A DNA stretch of 52,765 bases from the NCBI GenBank assembly GCA_009692615.1, contig SHYW01000027.1:1-52765 (forward strand). Direction: 5' to 3'. The DNA is from Deltaproteobacteria bacterium (GTDB lineage Bacteria > Desulfobacterota > Binatia > UBA9968). Shown piece by piece: positions 35,018 to 43,693 of this stretch. The stretch's first letter is position 1; every line of letters starts with the position of its first letter. Both the position numbers and the translations under genes were made by a program. Below the pieces are notes generated by a model that was given only the letters and a program-made list of their open reading frames with translations, was not told where the DNA came from and did no database searches.

Positions 35018-35156
35018 TTACCCCTCTTTGGAAAAGAGGGGTAAGGGGAGATTTTCTTTGCGCTCGCATGGCGCTGGCGTCTCGGAGAATTACCGAACAG
35101 AAGACCGCACCACCTCCCAACCAAATCCCCCTTCGATCCCCCTTTTCCAAAGGGGG
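35018..35156. repeat. Two CCCCTTT palindromes in one intergenic gap
   Basis: TTACCCCTCTTTGG and AAAAGAGGGGTAA form a palindrome at 35018-35044, and CCCCCTTTTCCAAAGGGGG forms a second at 35138-35156, preceded by AAATCCCCCTTCGAT. These are known kinds of dispersed intergenic repeats, and open frames through them are not genes. They occupy the middle of the 359-base gap between 34938 and 35296, where no gene is seen. Confidence 0.8.
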
Positions 35157-35296
35157 TAAAGATAGGAACCGATGCTCGATTCACGGTCACTGCCGATTTC
35201 GATTCTCAGCTCTGGTGCAACGTGATCGCGGCGTGATACAAGGCGGGCGAAACGAATTTTGCTGAACGATCCAATTCGCACTGAAGGAGTAAAGCC

Positions 35297-36340
35297 ATGG
35301 CCAGTATCATTGCAATCGATGCCGACGGGCATGTCATCGAGAAGGAAAGCGACATCCGCAAATATTTATCCGAGCCGTGGAATCGCCGCTCGACCGGGTT
35401 GCGGCCGGGCGATCAACCTTGGGATAACTACATGTTCGATCACTTCGTTACCGAGCGGACCTGGAGCCGGCTTTCGGCCAGCGAGCAGGTCAAGCGTTGG
35501 GACGACATCATGGACGAGCACGGGATGGAGTACGCGGTTTGTTTTCCCACCGGCTCAGGCAGCGTCGTCCGCTTGCAAGAGCAGAAGTTTCAGATCGCCG
35601 TGGCCAGCGCGTGCAACGATATGTTCGCGGCGGAATATAACGCGCTGTCCAAGCGCGTTAAATGCGTCGGCGTGTTGCCGATGCGTTCGCCGCAAGCGGC
35701 GGCGGAAGAGTTGGAGCGGGCGGTGAAAGAAAAGGGTCTCATCGGTTTTGAAATTTTACCGGTGGGTTTGTCGCACGCGTTGGGCGATAGTTTTTACGAT
35801 CCGATTTACGCCGCGGCGGAGAGGTGCGGCGCGGTGCTCGGCATCCACGGCACGCGCAGTTGGTCGCGGGAGCTTGGCGCCGAAGGATTGAATACGTTTG
35901 CCGAAGTTCACGCTTACGCGTTTACCGCCGGCATTTTGCTCCAGTTCACCAGCATGATCTGCCAGGGCGTGCCGGTGCGTTTCCCCAAGCTGCGTTTTTC
36001 TTTCTTGGAAATCGGCGCGACTTGGCTGCCGTATTACTTGGACCGCCTCGACGAGCACTGGGAAAAGCGCGCCGAGATTGAAATGCCCTTGCTCAAACAA
36101 AAGCCCAGCGAGTTGGTGCGCCAGTCGGAAGTTTATTTCAGCATCGAGTCCGGCGAATCGCAGTTGCCGGCGGCCATCGATTACGTCGGCGCCGACCATT
36201 TTCTCTACGCCTCCGACATTCCCCACTGGGACTGCGAGTTTCCGGGGAACTTGCAGCAGCTGCGCGAGCATCCGCAGTTATCGGCTGAGGTCAAAGAAAA
36301 GATTCTCTACAAGAACGCCAAGCGGCTTTACAACTTGTAA
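35297..36340 (+). CDS. Amidohydrolase-family (ACMSD/decarboxylase-like) enzyme
   Basis: 347 aa, start supported by AAGGAG nine bases upstream. PF04909-type TIM barrel: N-terminal IIAIDADGHVIEKES (D10, H12), a central VLGIHGTRSW with a ligand histidine, and C-terminal HFLYASDIPHWDCEF with the catalytic aspartate. It is similar in layout to the enzymes at 30693 and 38132. The substrate is probably a carboxylated or hydroxylated ring compound, but this cannot be settled here. A long palindrome follows the stop, and then the gene for an alpha/beta-hydrolase-fold protein in the same direction. Confidence 0.92.
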   Translation: MASIIAIDADGHVIEKESDIRKYLSEPWNRRSTGLRPGDQPWDNYMFDHFVTERTWSRLSASEQVKRWDDIMDEHGMEYAVCFPTGSGSVVRLQEQKFQIAVASACNDMFAAEYNALSKRVKCVGVLPMRSPQAAAEELERAVKEKGLIGFEILPVGLSHALGDSFYDPIYAAAERCGAVLGIHGTRSWSRELGAEGLNTFAEVHAYAFTAGILLQFTSMICQGVPVRFPKLRFSFLEIGATWLPYYLDRLDEHWEKRAEIEMPLLKQKPSELVRQSEVYFSIESGESQLPAAIDYVGADHFLYASDIPHWDCEFPGNLQQLREHPQLSAEVKEKILYKNAKRLYNL

Positions 36341-36352
36341 TTGAGAAACAAG

Positions 36353-36446
36353 TTTTCACCACGAAGACGCGAAGAGCACGAAGTTGTAGGGGCAAGGCGT
36401 GCCTTGCCCTTTCGACTTCGTGTCCTTCGTGTCTTCGTGGTGAAAA
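36353..36446. repeat. CACGAAG palindrome with a GGGGCAAGGC palindrome in its loop
   Basis: The outer arms begin TTTTCACCACGAAGACGCG at 36353 and end CGTGTCTTCGTGGTGAAAA at 36446. Inside, 36386-36410 is GTAGGGGCAAGGC followed by GTGCCTTGCCCT, a complete short palindrome of the second class. It replaces the usual GC-poor loop. Confidence 0.92.
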
Positions 36447-36475
36447 TGTGAACCCTACCTAACGGAGAACAAAAC

Positions 36476-37330
36476 ATGAGCCCGACTCACTCTGCGATTC
36501 AACTCGACGATCCGCTGATCCCCGTGGCGATTCCGGAACAGGTTGCGGCCAAGGAGGGATTGGCCGAACTTCCCGGCACGCGGCTTTGGTATTGGGATAC
36601 TGGCGGCGACGGTGTGCCGGTGATTTTTCTTCATCCGACCACTGGCAGTACGTTGATCTGGTTGTATCAGCAACCGGTGTTCGCCAAAGCCGGCCATCGT
36701 GTCATCGCCTACTCTCGGCGCAATCATTACAATTCGGATCTCGCCAGCGAAGACAATCCTGGCTGCGCTTCGGAGGATTTGAATAATCTCGCTGGCTATC
36801 TCGGTGTGAAAAAATTTCATGCGGTGAGCTCTGCCGCCGGTGGCAGCGTGGCGACGGATTACGCGCTGTCTCATCCTGAACGTTTGTTGAGTCTGACGGT
36901 GTCGAGCAATAACTTGGCTGCGCGCAATGGCTACATCGAACAAACCGCGGCGCGGATTCGTCCCAAAGAAGAAAAAGATTTGCCGCGTTGGTTTTGGGAG
37001 CTTGGGCCATCCTATCGCGCGGCCAACCCCGCCGGCGTGGACAAGTGGAACGAACTGACGCGCCGCTCGGTGAGCGGCAAAGGGGCGCGGCAAAAATTAG
37101 CCAACGAAGTCACGCCGGCGAAGTTAGAAACGATAAGAGTTCCGACGCTGCTCATCACCGGCGCCGCCGATCTGGTCACGCCGCCGTCGATCATGCGCAT
37201 GATCGCGCGCCATGTTCCCGATAATGAGCTGGCGATCGTTTCGGAGTCGGGCCACTCGCCCTGTTGGGAGCAGCCGGAGGTTTTCAACCGCACGGTGCTG
37301 CATTTCATTTCACGCCATGGCGTGAAATGA
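36476..37330 (+). CDS. Alpha/beta-hydrolase-fold protein lacking the nucleophilic serine
   Basis: 284 aa. The fold is clear: WYWDTGGDGVPVIFLHPTTG (oxyanion-hole region), HRVIAYSRRNHYNSD, TLLITGAADLVTPP with the acid D232, and SESGHSPCWEQPEVFN with H260. At the nucleophile elbow, where relatives have GHSMGG, the sequence is SSAAGG (118-123), so the serine position is Ala120 and the GxSxG motif is lost. The Asp-His pair remains. Cofactor-less dioxygenases of this fold rely on His/Asp rather than on the serine, so a non-hydrolytic activity is possible; a pseudo-enzyme is another option. It follows the amidohydrolase gene downstream of a palindrome. Confidence 0.88.
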   Translation: MSPTHSAIQLDDPLIPVAIPEQVAAKEGLAELPGTRLWYWDTGGDGVPVIFLHPTTGSTLIWLYQQPVFAKAGHRVIAYSRRNHYNSDLASEDNPGCASEDLNNLAGYLGVKKFHAVSSAAGGSVATDYALSHPERLLSLTVSSNNLAARNGYIEQTAARIRPKEEKDLPRWFWELGPSYRAANPAGVDKWNELTRRSVSGKGARQKLANEVTPAKLETIRVPTLLITGAADLVTPPSIMRMIARHVPDNELAIVSESGHSPCWEQPEVFNRTVLHFISRHGVK

Positions 37331-37401
37331 AACTGTGATCGTGTTCGTGCTCGGGGGGTAATTCCTATCACGTCCACCAACACGATCACGATTCCGCCAC
37401 G

Positions 37402-38064
37402 TTAGTTAATCGCGAAACAGTAGAACAATCCGTTGCCGCCGGAGCTGCGTAACGCTTCTTGGCTGCAACCGCGGGAGGGGTGGGATGCGTTCCACGACCT
37501 CGACGCCTCGTCGTCGTTCAAGCCTTGGCGGTTATGGTGGCCGAGCATCGCCGCGCCGATGGTGCTGCTGGTCCAGTTGCTGCACGTCATGTCGGCGTTG
37601 CCTAAAAACGCCCGACCGTCGGCTTGGGAGCCGGTGAGTATATCGTGCATGTTCGGTTTGTCGCCGCTGCCGTTGATCGTTGCGCCTTTTTCACTGAGCG
37701 CGGTTTCTTTATTGAGATTATTTTTGCCGTGCAGTTCGTCGACGTTGTGGGCGATGATTATTCTATTGGCATTGTGCCATGGGCCGTTGCCGATGCGATC
37801 GCGGGCATTGACCGACGGCTGACTGCCGGCGGGACTGACGCTTAAGTAGGAGCGCCAAGTGCGGTCGCCGGCGCCGACGGATTGCGCCAGCGCTTGGCAG
37901 CGCCGGTCGGCGCCCGCCAAGCCGCCCAAGTCGGCGCCTTTGCCGGAGCCTTCGCTGGTGACGAAAAAAGTCATCGGCGGCGGCTGGCTCTGCATGGCGG
38001 CGCAGGAAGCCGAGAAGAATAACGCCAGCGACAAAATAAATTTTCTTTGCGCGAAACGATTCAT
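37402..38064 (-). CDS. Lectin-like secreted lipoprotein
   Basis: 220 aa from the ATG at 38064, with GGAGGG upstream. A signal peptide (ILSLALFFSASC) ends in a lipobox-like SASC, so the protein is probably lipid-anchored. The mature domain begins TFFVTSEGSGKGADLGGLAG and contains ADRRCQALAQSVGAGDRTWR, DILTGSQADGRAF, MTCSNWTSS and GNGLFYCFAIN. This resembles the C-type-lectin/endostatin-like folds that bacteria use as secreted binding domains. Four cysteines could form two disulfides. No enzyme activity is suggested. It stands alone, convergent with the hydrolase-fold gene. Confidence 0.8.
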   Translation of the reverse strand: MNRFAQRKFILSLALFFSASCAAMQSQPPPMTFFVTSEGSGKGADLGGLAGADRRCQALAQSVGAGDRTWRSYLSVSPAGSQPSVNARDRIGNGPWHNANRIIIAHNVDELHGKNNLNKETALSEKGATINGSGDKPNMHDILTGSQADGRAFLGNADMTCSNWTSSTIGAAMLGHHNRQGLNDDEASRSWNASHPSRGCSQEALRSSGGNGLFYCFAIN

Positions 38065-38084
38065 GGCAACCCTCCTATTAGGGA

Positions 38085-38110
38085 GGGCGGACACACCGGT
38101 CCGCCCCTAC
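38085..38110. repeat. Short GGGCGGAC palindrome
   Basis: GGGCGGAC (38085-38092) and GTCCGCCC (38099-38106) form a short palindrome followed by CTAC. It lies between the lectin-like gene and the amidohydrolase gene. Confidence 0.8.
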
Positions 38111-38131
38111 GATAATGCCGGGATTGACAAT

Positions 38132-39280
38132 CTAAATCCCAAACAGCCGGCGTGCGTTGGCGCCGAGAATATTTTGCCGGACCTGGTCGGGCAGCGGCAG
38201 CATTTGTTCTTCGATTACCGTTTGCGAATTGGGCCAAGTGCTTGCCGGATGCGGATAGTCGGAGCCGAACATGACTTTGTCGGCGTCGAGCACGGTGCCG
38301 ACCATTTTCACGCCGAGGGGATCGTCGACGAAGCTGATCCAAATTTGCCGGTGAAAATATTCGCTCGGCAAAAGTTTCGGCAATGCGATCGGCGCGTTGC
38401 CGGTGAGCCGGCGGCCGTCGCGGGTGCGCTGATACCAAATGTCGAGGCCCTGGATCATGCTCGGCACCCAGGCGAGTCCGGCTTCGGCCATGACGATTTT
38501 TACCCGCGGATGACGGTCGAGGACGCCGGTGAAAATCAATCCGGTGAGCGGTTCGAGCAGCTGCATGCCGGGCGGCTCTTGGGCGTAGCGCGACGCGGTG
38601 GAGACGACGAGATTGGTAATTTCTTGACTGGAATCGGTGAGCCGAGTTTTTTTGACTAACACGGCGAGATGAAATCCGATGGGCACGTTCACCTCTTCGG
38701 CCAACGACCAGAACGGCTCCCAAGCTTTGTCATAAACCGGCGGCGTTGCCCGCGAGGCAAGAATGTTGACGTGGCGCAAGTCGCCGCGTTTGGCGAGCCG
38801 TTCGAGTTCGTCGCGCGCGGCCAATGGATCGTCGAGGGAAAGTTGCGGCACGCCGATTAGCCGCTCGGGCTTCGCTGCGCAGAATTCCGCCAACCAGTCG
38901 TTGTAGGCTTCGTTGCAGCACCGTCTGAGTTCCGCGTCGGCGACCGGCATCGGATCGGTGGGGCCATACATCACCGACATGTCGGCGCCGTCGCGGTCCA
39001 TGTCGGTCAAGCGTAGTTCCGCCGTGGTTGGACGGATCTCGCCTTGACGCATCACGCCGCCGCGCTCGATGGCCCACATGGCGCCGCTGCCCTGGGCCGC
39101 GGTGTAATAGCCGTGGGGGCTAAAAATGTTACCTTCCCAAGTCCAGTAGAATCCATTGTCCTTTTCGACCACCCGCGGGCCGCGCTCGCGCAGGCGCGCC
39201 GGCAATCGTTCGCTCCATAATTCCTTCGGCAGCCAGCGCAGATCGATGTGATCGTCGGCGGAGATAAATCGGTGCATCAT
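38132..39280 (-). CDS. Amidohydrolase-family enzyme (third copy)
   Basis: 382 aa, longer than the other two family members here. N-terminal FISADDHIDL carries the first metal ligands, the middle has VNVPIGFHLAVLVKK with the conserved histidine, and the end has VMFGSDYPHPASTWP with the catalytic aspartate. An additional segment around EKDNGFYWTWEGNIFSPHG is typical of a distinct subgroup often annotated as amidohydrolase 2. Decarboxylation or hydrolysis of an aromatic acid is the likely role. It is leftward and separated by a CACGAAG palindrome from the binding protein gene behind it. Confidence 0.92.
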   Translation of the reverse strand: MMHRFISADDHIDLRWLPKELWSERLPARLRERGPRVVEKDNGFYWTWEGNIFSPHGYYTAAQGSGAMWAIERGGVMRQGEIRPTTAELRLTDMDRDGADMSVMYGPTDPMPVADAELRRCCNEAYNDWLAEFCAAKPERLIGVPQLSLDDPLAARDELERLAKRGDLRHVNILASRATPPVYDKAWEPFWSLAEEVNVPIGFHLAVLVKKTRLTDSSQEITNLVVSTASRYAQEPPGMQLLEPLTGLIFTGVLDRHPRVKIVMAEAGLAWVPSMIQGLDIWYQRTRDGRRLTGNAPIALPKLLPSEYFHRQIWISFVDDPLGVKMVGTVLDADKVMFGSDYPHPASTWPNSQTVIEEQMLPLPDQVRQNILGANARRLFGI

Positions 39281-39368
39281 GTCCTACTATAGTTCACAGT
39301 TTACACAGCCTGTGCAAATGTTCCGGGCCCCTGTTCTTAAGCCGCCTGCTTAACTACAAAATACTCCC

Positions 39369-39443
39369 TCACCACGAAGGACACGAAGGTTTCGGAACCA
39401 TAATTTTCCGAACTTCGTGATCTTCGTGTCCTTCGTGGTGAAA
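39369..39443. repeat. Dispersed CACGAAG palindrome
   Basis: Left arm CTCACCACGAAGGACACGAAG from 39369; right arm from 39412 built of ACTTCGTGATC, TTCGTGTCC and TTCGTGGTGAAA. It lies between two leftward genes. Confidence 0.92.
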
Positions 39444-39481
39444 AACTCTTTCCCAATTGGTTGCGGCTGTGACGTGCTAGG

Positions 39482-40477
39482 CTATCTGCCATAGACAGCC
39501 TCGATAAAACCGCTCGCTTCGATTTCTTTGACGATGGAGTGGTCGATGAAATCGCGCGGATCGGCGTCCTTGGCTTTCGGTAAATCTTTCGCCAAGGCGT
39601 CTAGGGTATCCTTGATCGCGCGCACGGAAGGATAGGGCACCTTCAAATAATACGGGCGCTGATAATTGTAGCTCTGCTTCAACACTTCGCGATCGCTGAG
39701 CCGGGTGTGCTTGGCCAGCGCGCGCAGGGAAAACTCTTCATCGCTGGCGAGAATTTTCGTGCCTTCGATCATGCCCATGACGAACTGCCGTGCTTGCAAG
39801 CGATCGGCGGCCAGGAAAGATTTTTTCACGCCGAGGCCGGAAGAAACGTAATCGACGCCGAGCGTCGTCATGTCGAAAAGAATTTTGAAACCGGCTTTGA
39901 GCGCGACGAAAGACGAAGGCGGCGACAGCGTGCCGGCATGAATGATTTTCGCGCGCAGGGCCGCGACTGTTTCCGGCGCACCGCCGACGCCGCGGATGGC
40001 CACGTCCTTGTCCGGTATCAGGCCGGCTTCACGAAGCGCCAAGCGGCTGGCGAAATCAGTGGTGCCGCCGATGCCCGAGACGCCGACCACTTTGCCTTTC
40101 AAGTCGAGGATCGAAGCGATCTCCGGCGCGCCGAGCATGGTGAACAAGAGTTTATCGGTGAAGTTGGCGATCAACACCGCGTCGGCGCCGCCGAGGACCG
40201 CCGCCGGCACGGTGCGGCTAGAAACGCCTTGGGCGAAGTGCACCGAACCGCCGACCAACGCCTGAATCGTCCGCGCGCCGGTGACGATGTAGCGCACCTC
40301 CATGCCGTATTTTTTGAAAACGCCGGCGTCAATGGCGACGAACAACGGCGCTTGCAACAAAGACACGGCCGGCACCGCGACGTTGATGATTTTCAACGGC
40401 GCGTCCGCCGCGAAGAGCGGCGGTGCGTGGAAAAAAATGCAAAAGGTGAAAAACAGTCCTATCAGCCGTCGGTTCAT
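39482..40477 (-). CDS. NMT1/SsuA-type substrate-binding protein
   Basis: 331 aa from the ATG at 40477 (AGGA six bases upstream; an ATG two codons earlier is too close to it). Signal peptide LIGLFFTFCIFFHAPPLFAA. Features: LLQAPLFVAIDAGVFKKYGM, ILDLKGKVVGVSGIGGTTD at the hinge, and the ligand-domain phrase GVGGAPETVAALRAKIIHAG. The C terminus DFIDHSIVKEIEASGFIEAV is the shared signature. It is followed upstream by another NMT1-type gene on the same strand (40611-41585), 133 bases away. No importer genes accompany the pair. Confidence 0.92.
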   Translation of the reverse strand: MNRRLIGLFFTFCIFFHAPPLFAADAPLKIINVAVPAVSLLQAPLFVAIDAGVFKKYGMEVRYIVTGARTIQALVGGSVHFAQGVSSRTVPAAVLGGADAVLIANFTDKLLFTMLGAPEIASILDLKGKVVGVSGIGGTTDFASRLALREAGLIPDKDVAIRGVGGAPETVAALRAKIIHAGTLSPPSSFVALKAGFKILFDMTTLGVDYVSSGLGVKKSFLAADRLQARQFVMGMIEGTKILASDEEFSLRALAKHTRLSDREVLKQSYNYQRPYYLKVPYPSVRAIKDTLDALAKDLPKAKDADPRDFIDHSIVKEIEASGFIEAVYGR

Positions 40478-40610
40478 CGTCATTCCTGTGGCAATCGACG
40501 TATGTCCCGATTACTGCAAGCCAGGGCAAATGTCTAGGTCGAATTCTGGTTTGAAGGTTAACCGAGGTGATTTCGAGAAGTAGGAGCGAAAAAATTTACG
40601 CCCTCCGGCT

Positions 40611-41585
40611 TCAGCGCTTCTTGTAAAGCTTGTCGACAAATCCTTCGCGCACCAGTCGGTCGACGATGGAATTATCGGCGACGGTTTCCACGGCGATAGG
40701 TTTTTTACCCATGAACTCGACGATCGGCGCGATCGCTTCCGCTTCGAGGCGCGGCACGCGATCGAGGAACTTCACTGAGTCGCTGTACAGCTCTTCGATC
40801 AATTTTTGATCTTTGAGGCGGGTATATTTTTGAATCACCTTGAGGGCTTTGTCTTTCTGCTCGTGGGCGGCGGCGACGCCTTCGAGGTAGCCGCGCACGA
40901 AGGCGTCGAGGGTTTCCGGGTTGCGCTTTTGAAAGTCGCGCGACACGGTGATCACCACGTTGGAGTAGAGAAAGTCGAGCTCGGACAGGTCAAGCAGCAT
41001 ACGCATGGGCGCGTTGACGCGTAGCGCCGAGATCACCGCGCCGGCGATCTGCCGGTGCAGAAACGCCGCCGCTGTCTCCGTGGTGCCGCCGAACTGGCGC
41101 ACAATGACCGTGCCTTCGAGGTTTTTCTTGCGCAGCAAGATGCGCGTCATGTTGTCGTTCACCGAGCCGAAGCGCGACACGCCCAAAGTTTTGGCGCGCA
41201 ATTCTTCGACGCGGGTAATTTCCGGCTGCACCCACAGACGATAGTAAGGCCGGTTGATCAAACTCATAATCGACACCAGCGGCGCGCCGCCCAACACCGC
41301 CGCGATCACCGCATTGGTGGCGGCGAAGCCGCCTTGCAGATCGCCGCCGAGCAGCGCCTGCACCACCACCGGCCCGGAAGAAATAAAAATCAGATCGGCG
41401 TCGATGCCATATTTTTCAAAGGCGCCGATCTCCTTGGCCATCCACAAGCCGGTGCCCGCCGGGCCAACGGTGGAATAGCCGAGGCGAAACTTCTTTAGCT
41501 CGGCTGCGTCGGCGGTGATCGCGAAGAATAAAATCGCCAGCGTGTTCAGTAGCGCGCGGGCAACCTGGTGTTGTCGATGTTTCAT
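40611..41585 (-). CDS. NMT1/SsuA-type substrate-binding protein
   Basis: 324 aa from the ATG at 41585; the frame is open further upstream but without a signal peptide at its start. Signal peptide ALLNTLAILFFAITADAA. Features: FRLGYSTVGPAGTGLWMAKE, VEELRAKTLGVSRFGSVND, RQFGGTTETAAAFLHRQIAG, and the C-terminal NSIVDRLVREGFVDKLYKKR, a shifted form of the shared signature. It diverges from the ABC ATPase gene at 41717, so the 131-base gap probably holds two promoters. Confidence 0.9.
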   Translation of the reverse strand: MKHRQHQVARALLNTLAILFFAITADAAELKKFRLGYSTVGPAGTGLWMAKEIGAFEKYGIDADLIFISSGPVVVQALLGGDLQGGFAATNAVIAAVLGGAPLVSIMSLINRPYYRLWVQPEITRVEELRAKTLGVSRFGSVNDNMTRILLRKKNLEGTVIVRQFGGTTETAAAFLHRQIAGAVISALRVNAPMRMLLDLSELDFLYSNVVITVSRDFQKRNPETLDAFVRGYLEGVAAAHEQKDKALKVIQKYTRLKDQKLIEELYSDSVKFLDRVPRLEAEAIAPIVEFMGKKPIAVETVADNSIVDRLVREGFVDKLYKKR

Positions 41586-41716
41586 AGTTTTTATTGCCGG
41601 TCGATTGCTTGATCGGCATCCTAGCAAACATCCAATGGCTGTACCAAGGGAGCGCGATGGTGGTTTTTTGCTGCGGAAGCTTACAGCGGTCATGCGATTG
41701 CGTTAAGATCGCCGCG

Positions 41717-42640
41717 ATGGCGCCGATCATTTCTATTTCCAACTTGACCAAGACCTATGCGTCGGGGCATCAGGCGCTCAAAGGTGTTGACCTGCAAATC
41801 GACAAAGGCGAAATCTTCGCGCTCCTAGGTCCCAACGGTGCCGGGAAAACTACGTTGATCAGTATTGTCTGCGGCATCGTCACGGCCACCGAGGGTGCGG
41901 TGGTCGCCGATGGCCACGATATTACCGGCGATTATCGTGCGGCGCGTGGGATGATCGGTTTGGTGCCGCAAGAGCTCAGTACGGATGCCTTTGAGTCGGT
42001 GTGGGCGACGGTGAGTTTTAGCCGCGGTTTGTTCGGTCTCGCGCCGAATGCCGGTTACATCGAACGGGTGCTGTGCGATCTATCTTTGTGGGATAAGCGG
42101 CAGAATAAAATTATGACGCTTTCGGGCGGCATGAAGCGGCGCGTGATGATCGCCAAGGCGCTGGCGCACGAACCGCAGATCTTATTTCTCGACGAGCCGA
42201 CGGCGGGCGTCGATGTCGAACTGCGCCGCGATATGTGGGCGCTGGTGCGCCGGCTGCGCGACAGCGGCGTGACGATCATCTTGACCACCCACTACATTGA
42301 CGAGGCGGAGGAGATGGCCGACCGCATCGGCGTGATCAATAAGGGCGAGCTGATCCTGGTCGAGGAAAAAACCCGGCTGATGAAGAAGCTCGGCAAAAAA
42401 CAATTGACGCTCAATCTAGTTGCGCCGCTGGCGGCGGTCCCGGCGGCATTGAATGATTGGCATTTGGCACTTAACGCCGGCGGCACAGAATTGGATTACA
42501 CCTTCGACGCCACCGAAGAACGCGCCGGCATTCCAGCGCTCTTGCAGCGGCTGAGCGATCTCGGCATCCGCTTCAAGGATTTGAACACACGCCAAAGTTC
42601 GCTGGAAGATATTTTTGTTAGCTTGGTCAGCGACCGATGA
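41717..42640 (+). CDS. ABC transporter ATP-binding protein (ABC-2 exporter)
   Basis: 307 aa from the ATG at 41717. Walker A GPNGAGKT (38-45), Q-loop in GLVPQE, signature LSGGM (135-139), Walker B ILFLDEP (155-161) and switch histidine in TTHY (H192). The C-terminal extension after residue 230 is the usual accessory domain of DrrA/CcmA-like exporters. It energises efflux of a drug, lipid or polysaccharide and pairs with the permease at 42790. The two genes are 149 bases apart, separated by a palindrome, instead of being contiguous. This is the only ABC ATPase in the window and belongs to an exporter, so it does not serve the binding proteins. Confidence 0.94.
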   Translation: MAPIISISNLTKTYASGHQALKGVDLQIDKGEIFALLGPNGAGKTTLISIVCGIVTATEGAVVADGHDITGDYRAARGMIGLVPQELSTDAFESVWATVSFSRGLFGLAPNAGYIERVLCDLSLWDKRQNKIMTLSGGMKRRVMIAKALAHEPQILFLDEPTAGVDVELRRDMWALVRRLRDSGVTIILTTHYIDEAEEMADRIGVINKGELILVEEKTRLMKKLGKKQLTLNLVAPLAAVPAALNDWHLALNAGGTELDYTFDATEERAGIPALLQRLSDLGIRFKDLNTRQSSLEDIFVSLVSDR

Positions 42641-42663
42641 GAAAAATTCGGATTCGGATTGAT

Positions 42664-42757
42664 CAACCGCAAAGTACGCAGAGTACGCAAAGGAAGCCCA
42701 ATGAGTTGTATTTGGAATTCTAATCCGAACTTTGCGTTCTCTGCGTACCTTGCGGTG
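42664..42757. repeat. Long palindrome, GCAAAG/CTTTGCG type
   Basis: Left arm CAACCGCAAAGTACGCAGAG continues to 42693; right arm from 42729 is built of ACTTTGCGTTC, TCTGCGTACC and TTGCGGTG. The architecture equals that of the CACGAAG palindromes with a different unit. It lies between the ATPase and the permease gene of one transporter. Confidence 0.9.
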
Positions 42758-42789
42758 AAATATCCTATTCTGAATGGCCGAATGAGAAA

Positions 42790-43566
42790 ATGAGCAACCT
42801 AGCCTTCAACCGGTACAGCGTCTGGGCGATTTATAGATTCGAGATGGCGCGGGCGTTGCGCACGCTGTTTCAGAGCGTGATCGCTCCGGTGATCACCACT
42901 TCGCTTTATTTCGTCGTCTTCGGTTCCGCCATCGGTTCGCGCATGACCCAAGTCGACGGCGTCGACTACGGCGCGTTCATCGTGCCGGGGTTGATCATGC
43001 TTTCACTGCTCACCCAGAGCATTTCCAACGCTTCGTTCGGGATTTACTTCCCCAAATTCACCGGCACGATCTACGAACTTCTGTCGGCGCCGGTCTCGTA
43101 CTTGGAAATCGTCATCGCCTACGTCGGCGCCGCGGCCTCCAAGTCGATTGCGCTGGGATTGATCATCCTCGCCACCGCCGCGCTGTTCGTGCCGGTACGT
43201 ATCCAACATCCATTCTGGATGATCGCTTTTCTCGTCCTCACCGCGGCCACTTTCAGCCTGTTCGGTTTCATCATTGGAATCTGGGCTAAAAACTTCGAGC
43301 AGTTGCAATTCATTCCGATGCTGGTCATCACGCCGCTGACTTTTCTCGGCGGCGCTTTCTATTCCATCGACATGCTGCCGCCGGTCTGGCGCACCGTCAC
43401 CTTGTTCAACCCGGTGGTCTATTTGATCAGCGGCTTTCGCTGGAGCTTCCACGAATCGGCCGACGTGAGTGTCGAGCTGAGTTTGGCGATGACGCTGGGA
43501 TTCTTCGCGCTCTGCCTTTGTGTGGTTGGCTGGATGTTCAAGACCGGCTTTCGGTTGAAAAGCTGA
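42790..43566 (+). CDS. ABC-2 type transporter permease
   Basis: 258 aa with six hydrophobic segments, cytoplasmic N terminus, and the ABC-2 signature region [20 protein letters not shown] followed by [20 protein letters not shown] (PF01061). It forms the membrane part of the exporter whose ATPase is encoded upstream. Substrates of this group include drugs, O-antigen-type polysaccharides and haem; none can be chosen. The end GFRLKS is typical for DrrB-type permeases. It is the last gene before the Fic gene, which has its own control region. Confidence 0.93.
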   Translation: MSNLAFNRYSVWAIYRFEMARALRTLFQSVIAPVITTSLYFVVFGSAIGSRMTQVDGVDYGAFIVPGLIMLSLLTQSISNASFGIYFPKFTGTIYELLSAPVSYLEIVIAYVGAAASKSIALGLIILATAALFVPVRIQHPFWMIAFLVLTAATFSLFGFIIGIWAKNFEQLQFIPMLVITPLTFLGGAFYSIDMLPPVWRTVTLFNPVVYLISGFRWSFHESADVSVELSLAMTLGFFALCLCVVGWMFKTGFRLKS

Positions 43567-43619
43567 GTTATTAGAAGCCCATTCCTGCCTCCAAGTGTGG
43601 TGGACCACTGCACTATACT

Positions 43620-43693
43620 CCGCATGATATGCGGTGGATATATTGCCAATGCGGTGATTAATCGTTATATTCACCGAATAAGGTGCGGTGAAT
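43620..43693 (+). promoter_or_regulatory. Repeated TGCGGTGAAT motif upstream of fic (possible operator)
   Basis: Four versions of one motif precede the start: ATGCGGTGGAT at 43629, ATGCGGTGATT at 43649, the inverted ATTCACCGAAT at 43669, and TGCGGTGAAT at 43684, which overlaps the start codon. The first three begin exactly 20 bases apart, two helical turns. CCGCATGATATGCGG (43620-43634) is also a small palindrome. The Fic protein ends in a winged-helix-like domain, so self-repression is plausible. Confidence 0.5.

Noticed and set aside
34962-35265. Small frames of 62-93 residues between the Bug gene and the amidohydrolase
   Set aside because: They read through the CCCCTTT palindromes on both strands and contain no recognisable domain.
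8872-42757. A CRISPR array
   Set aside because: The repeats are dispersed inverted repeats between genes. There are no regularly spaced direct repeats with unique spacers and no cas genes.
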